DNA from: an uncultured Collinsella sp.
Lineage (GTDB): Bacteria > Actinomycetota > Coriobacteriia > Coriobacteriales > Coriobacteriaceae
DNA: 28,312 bases
Direction: 5' to 3'
NCBI GenBank assembly: GCA_900549655.1
Contig: UROZ01000012.1
Span: 1-28,312, forward strand
A program made the translations under genes and the position numbers. How positions within the stretch are numbered: position 1 is the stretch's first letter; every line of letters begins with the position of its first letter. The notes below the pieces were generated by a model. The model saw only the letters and a list, made by a program, of their open reading frames with translations, did no database searches and had not been told where the DNA came from. Shown in pieces: positions 6,399-14,056 of this stretch.

Positions 6399-7136
6399 TT
6401 ATTTTACTGCAAACTCCGGGCTAAATACTACCCTGCCCAGGCGAACGAGCGTAGAGCCCTCCTCAAGGGCAGGCTCAAAGTCTTCGCTCATGCCGCAGGA
6501 AAGCTCAGGCAGGTTCAAATCGGGATGCGCCGCCTCCAGCTCATCCCTCAGCTCACGAAGCCCCGCAAAGGTGCGGCGTGCCACATCCTTATTCCCCCGG
6601 GGCGCCATAGTCATAAGCCCCTGTACGCAAATTCCCTCAAGTTCTGCAAGCTCACCCGCGGCGGCGCGAATCTCATCGGGCGAAAAGCCTCCCTTCGACT
6701 CCTCACCACTCACATTGACCTCAATGAGCACACGCTGGGGGCCGACGAGCTCGCCTGCCTCAATCTTGCGAACAGCACGGCTCGAGATCGCCTGCGCCAG
6801 ATGCAGCGAACCCACCGAGTGAATCAGCTCGGCTGAGCCCAGCACCGCATTGATCTTATTGGTCTGCAGGTTGCCGATCATATCGAAGCGCACCTCGGGC
6901 AGCTCCGGATGCTCCGCCAGACCCGTGAGCTTGCGAACCAGCTCCTGCGGGCGATTCTCGGCAAAATGGCGATACCCCGCCTGGATGGCGGCAACGGTCT
7001 CATCGACACCAACGGTCTTGGACACGGCAATGAGGCTCGCGGCGTCGTGGGGACGGCCCGCGCGATCGAGCGCCGCATAAAAACGTTCCAGAATCTGCTC
7101 GCGGCGAGCGCGCATCAAGTCCAAATAGTTATCCAT
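6399..7136 (-). CDS. yggS: YggS/PLPBP family pyridoxal phosphate homeostasis protein
   Basis: A 245-residue single-domain TIM-barrel protein binding PLP. The PLP lysine is in LIAVSKT (Lys ~40). Other family segments are FAENRPQELV (family: FGENYVQE), FDMIGNLQTNK (family: WHFIGxLQxNK), VLIEVNVSGEESKGGF, GLMTMAP and the phosphate-binding ELSCGMSEDFEPAL. The protein has no known enzymatic turnover; loss disturbs vitamin B6 and amino acid pools. It corresponds to Bacillus YlmE. GGAGG lies nine bases before the ATG at 7136. It opens the yggS-sepF-yggT-divIVA group, with 60 bases before sepF. Upstream lies phoU, which is not the usual neighbour; the usual one, pgeF (ylmD), is 4.5 kb away beyond the pst genes. 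Confidence 0.93.
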   Translation of the reverse strand: MDNYLDLMRARREQILERFYAALDRAGRPHDAASLIAVSKTVGVDETVAAIQAGYRHFAENRPQELVRKLTGLAEHPELPEVRFDMIGNLQTNKINAVLGSAELIHSVGSLHLAQAISSRAVRKIEAGELVGPQRVLIEVNVSGEESKGGFSPDEIRAAAGELAELEGICVQGLMTMAPRGNKDVARRTFAGLRELRDELEAAHPDLNLPELSCGMSEDFEPALEEGSTLVRLGRVVFSPEFAVK

Positions 7137-7187
7137 TGCCAATCGCCTCCGCTGACAGCCAAACAAGTAGTCCCATGCTAACGCAAG

Positions 7188-7217
7188 AGCGCGGCCCCGC
7201 ATGTGCAAGGCCGCGCT
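7188..7217 (-). terminator. Hairpin between phoU and yggS, possible terminator
   Basis: The perfect 9-bp stem AGCGCGGCC/GGCCGCGCT has a 12-base loop and lies 38 bases past the phoU stop. It is followed on the minus strand by CTTGCGTTAG, not a proper U-tract, so it may only attenuate or protect the 3' end of the pst message. Confidence 0.35.
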
Positions 7218-7255
7218 CACTTAGGTATTTACAATCTTTCGACGAACGGGGTTAC

Positions 7256-8113
7256 TTACTCCTCGTCGTCCTCGCCATCGTCCTCATCCTCAAGATGATC
7301 GAGCAGGTAGCGAAGACCCTCGCTGACCTCGTTAACGGGCACCTTGGCAACGTAGCGTGCATCGACGGCGGGCCTCATGATAACACCCTCGCCCGAAGGC
7401 ACGCGCATGCTCTCGAGCTCATCCTCATCAGTGCAGGCGATATCACCGGCAGTCATACGCTGTCCGGTCAGCAGGAAGGTCAGACGGCAGGCGGCATCGA
7501 TGGAAATCGAGGCGATGCGATCGAGATAGCGCGATACCATGATGGCGCGGCGCAGGTCGTCATAGTTGCTGTCGTCGTCCATAAAATCGCCCGTGTCCAT
7601 GCGGTTAAAGGTGCGGAAGAACTTCTCGTAGGCGGCGTGCACTGGCTCGTCCTCGACGGCCAAGTTGCAGATGATGGACATGTCGTTGGTGACGAGCGCA
7701 GAAAGCGAAGAGCCCAGCACCTGGTAGACGGCCTCAGCCTCGGCCTCGACCGTGCCGACAAGCTCCTTGGGCAGCGAGATGTCGGCCTTGATCATATGAC
7801 GCGTGGCGCGGCAAATCTGGCGAACCTTATCGGTCATGCGCTGCAGGTTAAAGTCGACGTAGATGATCGTCTGCAGCAAGCGGAAGTCGGAGGCGACCGG
7901 TGACTGCGTGGCAATCAGGTTGTAGCAGACGGCCTCCAGGTTGGCGCAGCGTGCGTCAATCGAAAGCGTACGCTTCTTGGTCTTGGTGGCGAGCTTGCGG
8001 TCGTCGGTCACATAGGCCTTCACGGCATCGTGGAGGGCCAGATCGACGGCCTCGTAGATGCTCAGCATCTCGTGACGGGCCTCGATGAGCTGACGGGAAA
8101 ACAGTTTGCGCAT
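7256..8113 (-). CDS. phoU: PhoU, regulator of phosphate transport
   Basis: This 285-residue protein has the two tandem three-helix bundles of PhoU. The metal-binding E/D-x-x-x-D patterns can be seen in helices such as DFNLQRMTDKVRQICR (residues ~86-101) and RRAIMVSRYLDRIASISIDA (residues ~190-209). PhoU couples the Pst transporter to the PhoR sensor kinase and curbs the Pho response when phosphate is plentiful. It is longer than typical PhoU (about 215-240 residues): a C-terminal extension of ~60 residues ends in a highly acidic tail (DEDDGEDDEE) of unknown role. It is last in pstSCAB-phoU, 92 bases after pstB, with GGAG before the ATG. No phoR or phoB gene is in the window. Confidence 0.9.
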   Translation of the reverse strand: MRKLFSRQLIEARHEMLSIYEAVDLALHDAVKAYVTDDRKLATKTKKRTLSIDARCANLEAVCYNLIATQSPVASDFRLLQTIIYVDFNLQRMTDKVRQICRATRHMIKADISLPKELVGTVEAEAEAVYQVLGSSLSALVTNDMSIICNLAVEDEPVHAAYEKFFRTFNRMDTGDFMDDDSNYDDLRRAIMVSRYLDRIASISIDAACRLTFLLTGQRMTAGDIACTDEDELESMRVPSGEGVIMRPAVDARYVAKVPVNEVSEGLRYLLDHLEDEDDGEDDEE

Positions 8114-8133
8114 GGTTCACTCCAATCAGTTGG

Positions 8134-8154
8134 GTGCGGTCATGCCGCCCGCAC
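8134..8154 (-). other. Small hairpin in the pstB-phoU gap
   Basis: GTGCGG/CCGCAC stem with a nine-base loop, flanked by TTCACT and AGTGAA, which can extend the fold and would bury part of the phoU ribosome site region. It may set phoU expression apart from pstB; this is inference from base pairing only. Confidence 0.25.
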
Positions 8155-8205
8155 AGTGAATACGCACCGGACCAGATCCGATCGGCTTGGGACTAGTCGC
8201 ACCGA

Positions 8206-9009
<804 letters not shown>

Positions 9010-9021
9010 GGGACTCCTTAA

Positions 9022-9927
9022 CTAGCGACGCTTGCGCGACAGGAAGCGCGCAAACAGGTTGAAGGCCAGAATGATCACCATCAGCAAGAGCGCGGTGCCG
9101 TAGGCTGCGTTCATGTTGATGCCGTCGTTGGCAAGCAGGTACAGGTGAACGGTCATGGGACGACCGGAATCGAGCGGCGAAATAGGTAGATTGATGGCCT
9201 GGCCCATGGTGTAGAGCACCACGGCGGTCTCGCCGATGGCACGGCCGATGGCAAGGACGATGCCCGTGGCAATGCGGCCAAAGGCCGAAGGAAGCACGAT
9301 CTTGGAGACAACCTGCCACTTGGTGGCGCCCAGGCCATATGCGCCCCAGCGGATATAGCGCGGAACGGCGCGAATGGCCTCTTCGGTGGTACGCATGACG
9401 ATGGGAAGCATCAAGAGCGCGAGTGCCAGGGCGGCCGAGACCATCGAAAGGCCCAGGCCCATGGCCTCGACAAACAAGGCGTAGCCAAACAGGCCCATAA
9501 CGATGGAGGGCACCGAGGCCAAAGCGTCAGCAGCGTAGCGAATGAGCTCGACGACCTTGCCCTGCTTGGCGTACTCGGCCAGATAGACGGCTGCCAGCAC
9601 AGCGATCGGCGTGCAGATAAGCATGGCGAGCGCCGTCACGTAGACGGTCGAGACGATCGTGGGCCAAATTCCGCCCTCGGCGTTGACGCCCTGGGGCCAA
9701 CCGAAGATAAAGTCGAGCGAGATGTGTGGCAGGCCGTTGATGACCACGTAGGCGATGATAGCGACCAGCACCAGCGTGGTGATGTAGGCAGCGGCACGAA
9801 ACACGCCAAGCATGATCTTGTTGGACAGGTCCTTGTTGATGCGGCCCTTCTTGCCGTGGGAAAGGGCACGCTTGATGCGCTCGCGCGACGAGGTCGTATC
9901 GACCGTCGTGTCAACGGAATCGGACAT
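9022..9927 (-). CDS. pstA: Phosphate ABC transporter permease PstA
   Basis: This 301-residue protein has a ~40-residue cytoplasmic N-terminus followed by six predicted membrane helices. The inner-membrane permease (EAA-like) loop is RYIRWGAYGLGATKWQVVSKIVLPSAFGRIATG (about residues 196-228), which contacts PstB. A large periplasmic loop after helix 1 (DFIFGWPQGVNAEGGIWP) is typical of PstA. It forms the heterodimeric channel with PstC. It starts three bases after the pstC stop and ends 12 bases before pstB. Confidence 0.96.
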   Translation of the reverse strand: MSDSVDTTVDTTSSRERIKRALSHGKKGRINKDLSNKIMLGVFRAAAYITTLVLVAIIAYVVINGLPHISLDFIFGWPQGVNAEGGIWPTIVSTVYVTALAMLICTPIAVLAAVYLAEYAKQGKVVELIRYAADALASVPSIVMGLFGYALFVEAMGLGLSMVSAALALALLMLPIVMRTTEEAIRAVPRYIRWGAYGLGATKWQVVSKIVLPSAFGRIATGIVLAIGRAIGETAVVLYTMGQAINLPISPLDSGRPMTVHLYLLANDGINMNAAYGTALLLMVIILAFNLFARFLSRKRR

Positions 9928-9930
9928 AGC

Positions 9931-10857
9931 CTACCCCCTCTTCTTCTTGGAAATCAGACGGACGATGCCCACCAGCGTGGCGGAGATGATAAACAGGACC
10001 ACGCCCATGCCGAACAGCGCCGAGCGATGCAGACCCGAGGAATAGCTCATGTCGAGCGCGATCTGGCTCGTGAGCGTCGAGATAGGGCTCGCAATGCTGT
10101 CGGGAATAACCGGGGCGTTACCCACGACCATGAGCACGGCCATGGTCTCTCCAATGGCACGGCCCATACCCAGCACGATGGCATCCACGATACCCAGCTT
10201 AGCGGCAGGTAGCACGACCTTATAGATGGTCTGCCACTTAGTAGCACCCATGGCATACGATGCCTCGCGAATGCCCATGGGAATGGAATTGAGAGCATCG
10301 ATGGTGAGCGTGGTGATGGTAGGGACGATCATGATGGCGAGCACAAACCACGCCGTCAGCGCACCAAAACCAAGGCCGCCGGTCAGTTGTGCGATAAACG
10401 GGCGGATGATGATCATGCCAAAGAAGCCGTAGATGATGGAGGGTATGCCCGCCAGCAGGTCAACGGCGGGGCTGATGAGCTTGCGCACGCGCTTGCTGGC
10501 AATCTCGACCAGGTAAACGGCCGTACCCACGCCCAGCGGCACGCCCATGGCGAGCGCACCGACGGTCACCAGACCCGAGCCAGCAAGCAGCGACAAGATG
10601 CCGTAGTGGCCCTCGGAAGGCGCCCACGTAAAGCTAAAGAAGTCAGCCAGACCGATGTCAGTAAAGACGGGCAGCGCCGAGTACGTGGTAAAGACAAAAA
10701 TCAGGATGACGGTAACGACCGCCAAGAACGCGCAGGCAAAGAAGATCCACTGCAGCGCCTTCTCCTTGATATAGGTACTGCGCGATACGAGCGCCAGCTC
10801 GCGCTTCTTGGGCGTCTGAACATTCTGCTCAGTCTGGGAGTTTTCCTGTGCTTCCAT
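9931..10857 (-). CDS. pstC: Phosphate ABC transporter permease PstC
   Basis: A 308-residue permease with a cytoplasmic N-terminus of ~35 residues and six membrane helices. It carries the PstC-type segment FFSFTWAPSEGHYGILSLLAGS after helix 1 and the permease loop MGIREASYAMGATKWQTIYKVVLPAA. It pairs with PstA. I prefer the ATG at 10857: GGGGAG stands eight bases before it and it lies one base after the pstS stop. A GTG at 10866 is in frame but sits directly on the ribosome site. Confidence 0.95.
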   Translation of the reverse strand: MEAQENSQTEQNVQTPKKRELALVSRSTYIKEKALQWIFFACAFLAVVTVILIFVFTTYSALPVFTDIGLADFFSFTWAPSEGHYGILSLLAGSGLVTVGALAMGVPLGVGTAVYLVEIASKRVRKLISPAVDLLAGIPSIIYGFFGMIIIRPFIAQLTGGLGFGALTAWFVLAIMIVPTITTLTIDALNSIPMGIREASYAMGATKWQTIYKVVLPAAKLGIVDAIVLGMGRAIGETMAVLMVVGNAPVIPDSIASPISTLTSQIALDMSYSSGLHRSALFGMGVVLFIISATLVGIVRLISKKKRG

Positions 10858-10858
10858 G

Positions 10859-11695
10859 CTACTCACTCCCCTTCTCGTCGTTGGTGACGGGAATAAAGCC
10901 CGCCTCGCGAATCTGCTTGTCCATCTTTTCGGACGTCACATAGTCGATGTAATCCTGCGCCTGCTGCGAAGGCACACCCTTCACAAAGAAGTAAAGGTCG
11001 CGCGAGATGGGATAGCCGCCACTCGCGACCGTCTTCTCGGACGCCTCAACATGATTGACCGAGACGGCCTTGACCGAGGTCTTGGCGTTGAGGCTATCGA
11101 CGAAGCCCAGCGAAATGTAGCCGATAGCCCCACGCGAACGAGATACCACGTCGCGCACCTGGCCCGTACCCGAAAGAACGGCCGAGCGGCGATCGAACGG
11201 CGTGCCATCCATCACGATGGTACGGAAGGCCTCGCGCGTACCGGACGCCTCGTCTCGGTTGATGACCTGAATCCTCAGGTCCTCGCCACCGACCTCTTTC
11301 CAATTGGTAATCTTGCCGGCGTAGATATCGCGGAGCTGCTCGGTCGAGAGGTTATCGACGGGGTTGTCGTCGTTCACGATGACCGCAATACCGTCGTGGG
11401 CAATGACAATGGGAGTCAGGCCCAGATCCTGTTCGTCGGCATTGAGTCCACGGGAGGAGCTGGCGATATCGGCCGTGCCGGCGCTGACGGCCTCGATCCC
11501 AGCGGAAGAACCCAAACCGGAAACGAGCACGTCGATGCCGGTCTCCTCCTTAAAGCCCTCGGCCGCAATCTCGGCGATAGGAAGGCAGGTCGTGGAGCCG
11601 GCCACGGTAATGGAAGAGCTAGAAGATCCCGAAGAACAGGCGCACAGCGTAAGCGTAAGCACAGCGGCGCTCAGGACCGATACGATCTTTCTCAT
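10859..11695 (-). CDS. pstS: Phosphate-binding lipoprotein PstS
   Basis: This 278-residue secreted binding protein has a signal peptide (residues 1-19) ending in the lipobox LCAC, so Cys20 is lipidated and anchors the protein to the outer face of the membrane; a Ser-rich linker follows. The phosphate-binding segments of the family are present: VAGSTTCLPIAE (family: GSS/T-x-x-xP), LGSSAGIEAV, ADIASSSRGL, VINRDEASGTREAF (family: R-x-x-SGT) and the RGAIGYISLGF end strand. It binds inorganic phosphate with high affinity and delivers it to PstCA. Its ATG overlaps the stop of pgeF by four bases (ATGA), and no independent promoter gap exists, so it should be co-transcribed with pgeF. Confidence 0.96.
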   Translation of the reverse strand: MRKIVSVLSAAVLTLTLCACSSGSSSSSITVAGSTTCLPIAEIAAEGFKEETGIDVLVSGLGSSAGIEAVSAGTADIASSSRGLNADEQDLGLTPIVIAHDGIAVIVNDDNPVDNLSTEQLRDIYAGKITNWKEVGGEDLRIQVINRDEASGTREAFRTIVMDGTPFDRRSAVLSGTGQVRDVVSRSRGAIGYISLGFVDSLNAKTSVKAVSVNHVEASEKTVASGGYPISRDLYFFVKGVPSQQAQDYIDYVTSEKMDKQIREAGFIPVTNDEKGSE

Positions 11696-12492
11696 AGCAT
11701 CACGCCGATCGCAGCATGGCGCCCACAGGTGCCGTCCTCGTTACGGTAGGAATAAAAGCGGTCGTTCTGACGCACGGTCGAAAGCTGGGTATCCACGATA
11801 TTATCCGCGTCGACACCGACATCTACCAGCGCCTCGCGAATGGCAGCGGAAAGATCGAGCATGCGAGAGGTATTCGCATCGATGCAAGAGAACTCGGCGG
11901 TAAAGCGATCCATGAGTTCCTGGGATACCTCATATTCGTCACCCAAGATATGGGGGCCGATATAGGCGGAAACGTCGCTCGCATCGCAACCGGCAGCATC
12001 GCAAAGCGCCTGGCACGCCTTGGCGGAAATACGTGCAATCGTGCCCTTCCAACCGGAGTGCACCACGGCAAATCCGCCGGGGGCCACCAGCACCACGGGA
12101 ACGCAGTCGGCAAAGCAGAGCAGCACGGGCACGTTATGCGCCGTGCAGACGATGGCATCACAGCCCTCGGCAATCTGCTCGCGAACGTCCTCAAGGTCAT
12201 CGGCGCCGTTCGAGGTCACCGCAACGATATGGTCACCATGGACCTGATTGGGAACGAGCAAGTTGTGCTCGCACTCGGCGGCACCCATAGCCTCGAGCAC
12301 GCGACGACGATTTTCTTGAACAGCAAAGGGGTCATCGCCAACATGCGAGCCCAAATTGAGTGAGGAGTACGCATCTTCGGAAACACCACCGGCGCGCTCG
12401 GTGAAGGCAAAGCGAACATCGGATGTCGCGCCTTCCACCAACGTAACTCCATCATGGTCGACACGCGAAACGTTGTCCGCACGTGCTGCCAT
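11692..12492 (-). CDS. pgeF: PgeF/YlmD family (LACC1-like) peptidoglycan-editing factor or purine nucleoside phosphorylase
   Basis: A 266-residue cytosolic protein of the Cu/Zn-binding YfiH/LACC1 fold. Metal and active-site residues are in PNQVHGD (His85), LLCFADCVPVVL (Cys130) and FAVVHSGWKGT (His145); the family C-terminus CGRHAAIGVM also fits. E. coli PgeF (YfiH) removes wrongly incorporated L-Ser from the peptidoglycan precursor UDP-MurNAc; related proteins also cleave purine nucleosides. The older label polyphenol oxidase is doubtful. The start at 12492 has AGGAGG seven bases upstream. It lies 155 bases after the ftsZ terminator as the first gene of a transcript that runs on into pstS, an unusual partner. 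Confidence 0.92.
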   Translation of the reverse strand: MAARADNVSRVDHDGVTLVEGATSDVRFAFTERAGGVSEDAYSSLNLGSHVGDDPFAVQENRRRVLEAMGAAECEHNLLVPNQVHGDHIVAVTSNGADDLEDVREQIAEGCDAIVCTAHNVPVLLCFADCVPVVLVAPGGFAVVHSGWKGTIARISAKACQALCDAAGCDASDVSAYIGPHILGDEYEVSQELMDRFTAEFSCIDANTSRMLDLSAAIREALVDVGVDADNIVDTQLSTVRQNDRFYSYRNEDGTCGRHAAIGVML

Positions 12493-12544
12493 ACTAAAGC
12501 CTCCTAATAACACAAGTACCGCGGCATCGCCGCTACAGCCCGCG

Positions 12545-12572
12545 TTTATACGGCTGTCATACTTCTCTAAAA
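12545..12572 (-). promoter_or_regulatory. Candidate promoter of pgeF-pstSCAB-phoU
   Basis: On the minus strand TATAAA (12545-12550) follows a poor -35, TTTTAG (12567-12572), at 16 bases. The weak -35 would suit an activator-dependent promoter. The direct repeat at 12598-12615 lies upstream. Not tested. Confidence 0.3.
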
Positions 12573-12597
12573 GGATACCTGCTGCGCTGGAGGCAAT

Positions 12598-12615
12598 CGT
12601 AAAGGGAACGTAAAG
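12598..12615 (-). promoter_or_regulatory. Pho-box-like direct repeat upstream of pgeF-pst
   Basis: On the minus strand CTTTACG-TTCC-CTTTACG is an exact 7-bp direct repeat with a 4-bp spacer, an 11-bp period. That period is the architecture of PhoB/PhoP sites (7-bp repeats with a 4-bp gap in E. coli; TTAACA-type repeats in Bacillus). Its position before an operon carrying pstSCAB-phoU supports the idea. Only one repeat pair is seen, and its distance from the candidate -10 (about 48 bases) is larger than usual. Confidence 0.4.
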
Positions 12616-12647
12616 AGATTGGAGGTTCTAGTTTACAAAGTCGAAAT

Positions 12648-12676
12648 AAAAAGGGCGCGTCCATACGGACACGCCC
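12648..12676 (-). terminator. Intrinsic terminator after ftsZ
   Basis: The stem GGGCGTGTCC/GGACGCGCCC with one G-U pair and a four-base loop is followed by five U on the minus strand. It is 27 bases past the ftsZ stop and separates the dcw cluster from pgeF-pst. Confidence 0.88.
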
Positions 12677-12702
12677 CTGTGCACAACAATGCAAAGAACG
12701 AC

Positions 12703-13857
12703 TTAGAAGCTACCGCGCTTCAGGAAGTCGGGAAGCTCGAACTGATCGTTGCCGAAGTTAGGAAGCTCGGTGCCACCGACGTTGCGGGTCGGAGCGGCCT
12801 GAGCCGGGCTGGTGGCCGGAGCGGTGCGCTGCGGCTCAGCGGAGGCAGCGGCCTTGCTCTGAGACTGCTGAGCAGCAAAGAGCTCGTCCTGACGGTTGAC
12901 GTTGGAGTCGGAGAAGCCCGTAGCGATGACGGTGATACGCACCTGATCGCCCAGGGACTCGTCGACAACGGTACCGAAGATGATGTTGGCCTCGGGGTCG
13001 ACGGCGTTGGCGACAACGTCGGCGGCGTCGCTGATTTCCTGGATGCCCAGGTCCTTGGAACCGGAGATGGAGAGCAGCACGCGCGTGGCGCCATCGATGG
13101 AGCTCTCGAGCAGCGGGCTGGAGATGGCCTGCTGGGCAGCGTCGACGGCACGAGTATCCCCAGAAGAGGTACCGATACCCATCATGGCGGTACCGGCCTG
13201 CTTCATGATGGTCTTAACATCGGCGAAGTCCAGGTTGATGATACCGGGGACGGTGATGAGGTCGGTGATGCCCTGGGTGCCCTGGGAAAGGACGCCATCG
13301 GCAATCGCGAAGGCCTCGAGCATGGTGGTCTTCTTCTCGGCGATGTCGAGCAGCTTATCGTTAGGGATGACGATCATGGTGTCGACGCAATCGGAGAGGG
13401 TCTTAATGCCCTCCTCGGCGCTCTTCTTGCGCTTGCGGCCCTCGAAGGTGAAGGGCTTGGTCACGACGGCGACGGTCAGCGCACCGACCTCGTTCATCGC
13501 GATATCGGCAACGATGGGAGCAGCGCCGGTACCGGTGCCACCGCCCTCGCCGCAGGTGATGAACACCATGTCGGCGCCAGCGAGCGCCTCGGCAATGTCG
13601 TCGCGGGACTCATCGGCAGCCTTGCGGCCAACCTCGGGGTTGGCGCCGGCGCCCAGGCCGCGGGTAAGGTCGGTGCCGATGTGCACCTTGATATCGGCAT
13701 CAGAGATCGCGAGTGCCTGAGCATCGGTGTTGATGGCAACAAACTCGACGCCGCGGATGCCCTCTTCGATCATTCGATTGACCGCGTTGGTACCGCCGCC
13801 GCCGACGCCGACCACCTTAATGACGGCAAGGTAGTTGTTGATCTCTGTCTCGTGCAT
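12703..13857 (-). CDS. ftsZ: Cell division protein FtsZ
   Basis: This 384-residue tubulin-like GTPase forms the Z ring. GTP-binding parts: VVGVGGGGTNAVNRM (residues ~15-29), the tubulin signature GGGTGTG at 105-111, and the T7 loop NLDFADVKTIM with the catalytic Asp. After the globular domain (to ~315) comes a Gln/Ala/Pro linker, then the C-terminal peptide DQFELPDFLKR, the binding site for SepF and other anchors. I chose the ATG at 13857, six bases after CGGAGG; an ATG at 13887 upstream has no such site. It closes the dcw cluster. A 199-base AT-rich leader separates it from ftsQ, so it probably has its own promoter besides read-through. Confidence 0.98.
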   Translation of the reverse strand: MHETEINNYLAVIKVVGVGGGGTNAVNRMIEEGIRGVEFVAINTDAQALAISDADIKVHIGTDLTRGLGAGANPEVGRKAADESRDDIAEALAGADMVFITCGEGGGTGTGAAPIVADIAMNEVGALTVAVVTKPFTFEGRKRKKSAEEGIKTLSDCVDTMIVIPNDKLLDIAEKKTTMLEAFAIADGVLSQGTQGITDLITVPGIINLDFADVKTIMKQAGTAMMGIGTSSGDTRAVDAAQQAISSPLLESSIDGATRVLLSISGSKDLGIQEISDAADVVANAVDPEANIIFGTVVDESLGDQVRITVIATGFSDSNVNRQDELFAAQQSQSKAAASAEPQRTAPATSPAQAAPTRNVGGTELPNFGNDQFELPDFLKRGSF

Positions 13858-13910
13858 GTCGGTCCTCCGAACAAAGGTTATAGCCATAGCATGGGTCGAC
13901 CCCTGCGCAC

Positions 13911-13939
13911 ATTAACCTTCAGGTTGAAAGTAAATGCAA
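13911..13939 (-). promoter_or_regulatory. Candidate ftsZ promoter with overlapping palindrome
   Basis: On the minus strand TTGCAT (13934-13939), 17 bases, GTTAAT (13911-13916); both hexamers match four or five of six consensus positions. The palindrome AACCT-TC-AGGTT (13914-13925) covers the -10 and could be an operator. A second palindrome GTCAA-ATAA-TTGAC lies at 13979-13992. The whole gap (13858-14056) is distinctly AT-rich. Confidence 0.4.
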
Positions 13940-14056
13940 AGGTAAACCGTATTATGTTTGCACATTATGAACGTATCAGTCAAATAATTGACCGTGAAAA
14001 CCAAACAAACCAGATAAACGGCGTGGTATGGCCCCTCAACAAAGCATCAACCAGCG

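Noticed and set aside
5610..6836. Plus-strand open frame of 408 codons opposite sepF and yggS
   Set aside because: Contains a Val/Ala/Ile-rich stretch that looks like a membrane helix but is only the reverse of the Tyr/Asp repeat in sepF.
12553..12559. CTGTCAT on the plus strand as an E. coli-type pho half-site
   Set aside because: A single half-site without a matching repeat four bases on and in the orientation facing away from pst; likely chance.
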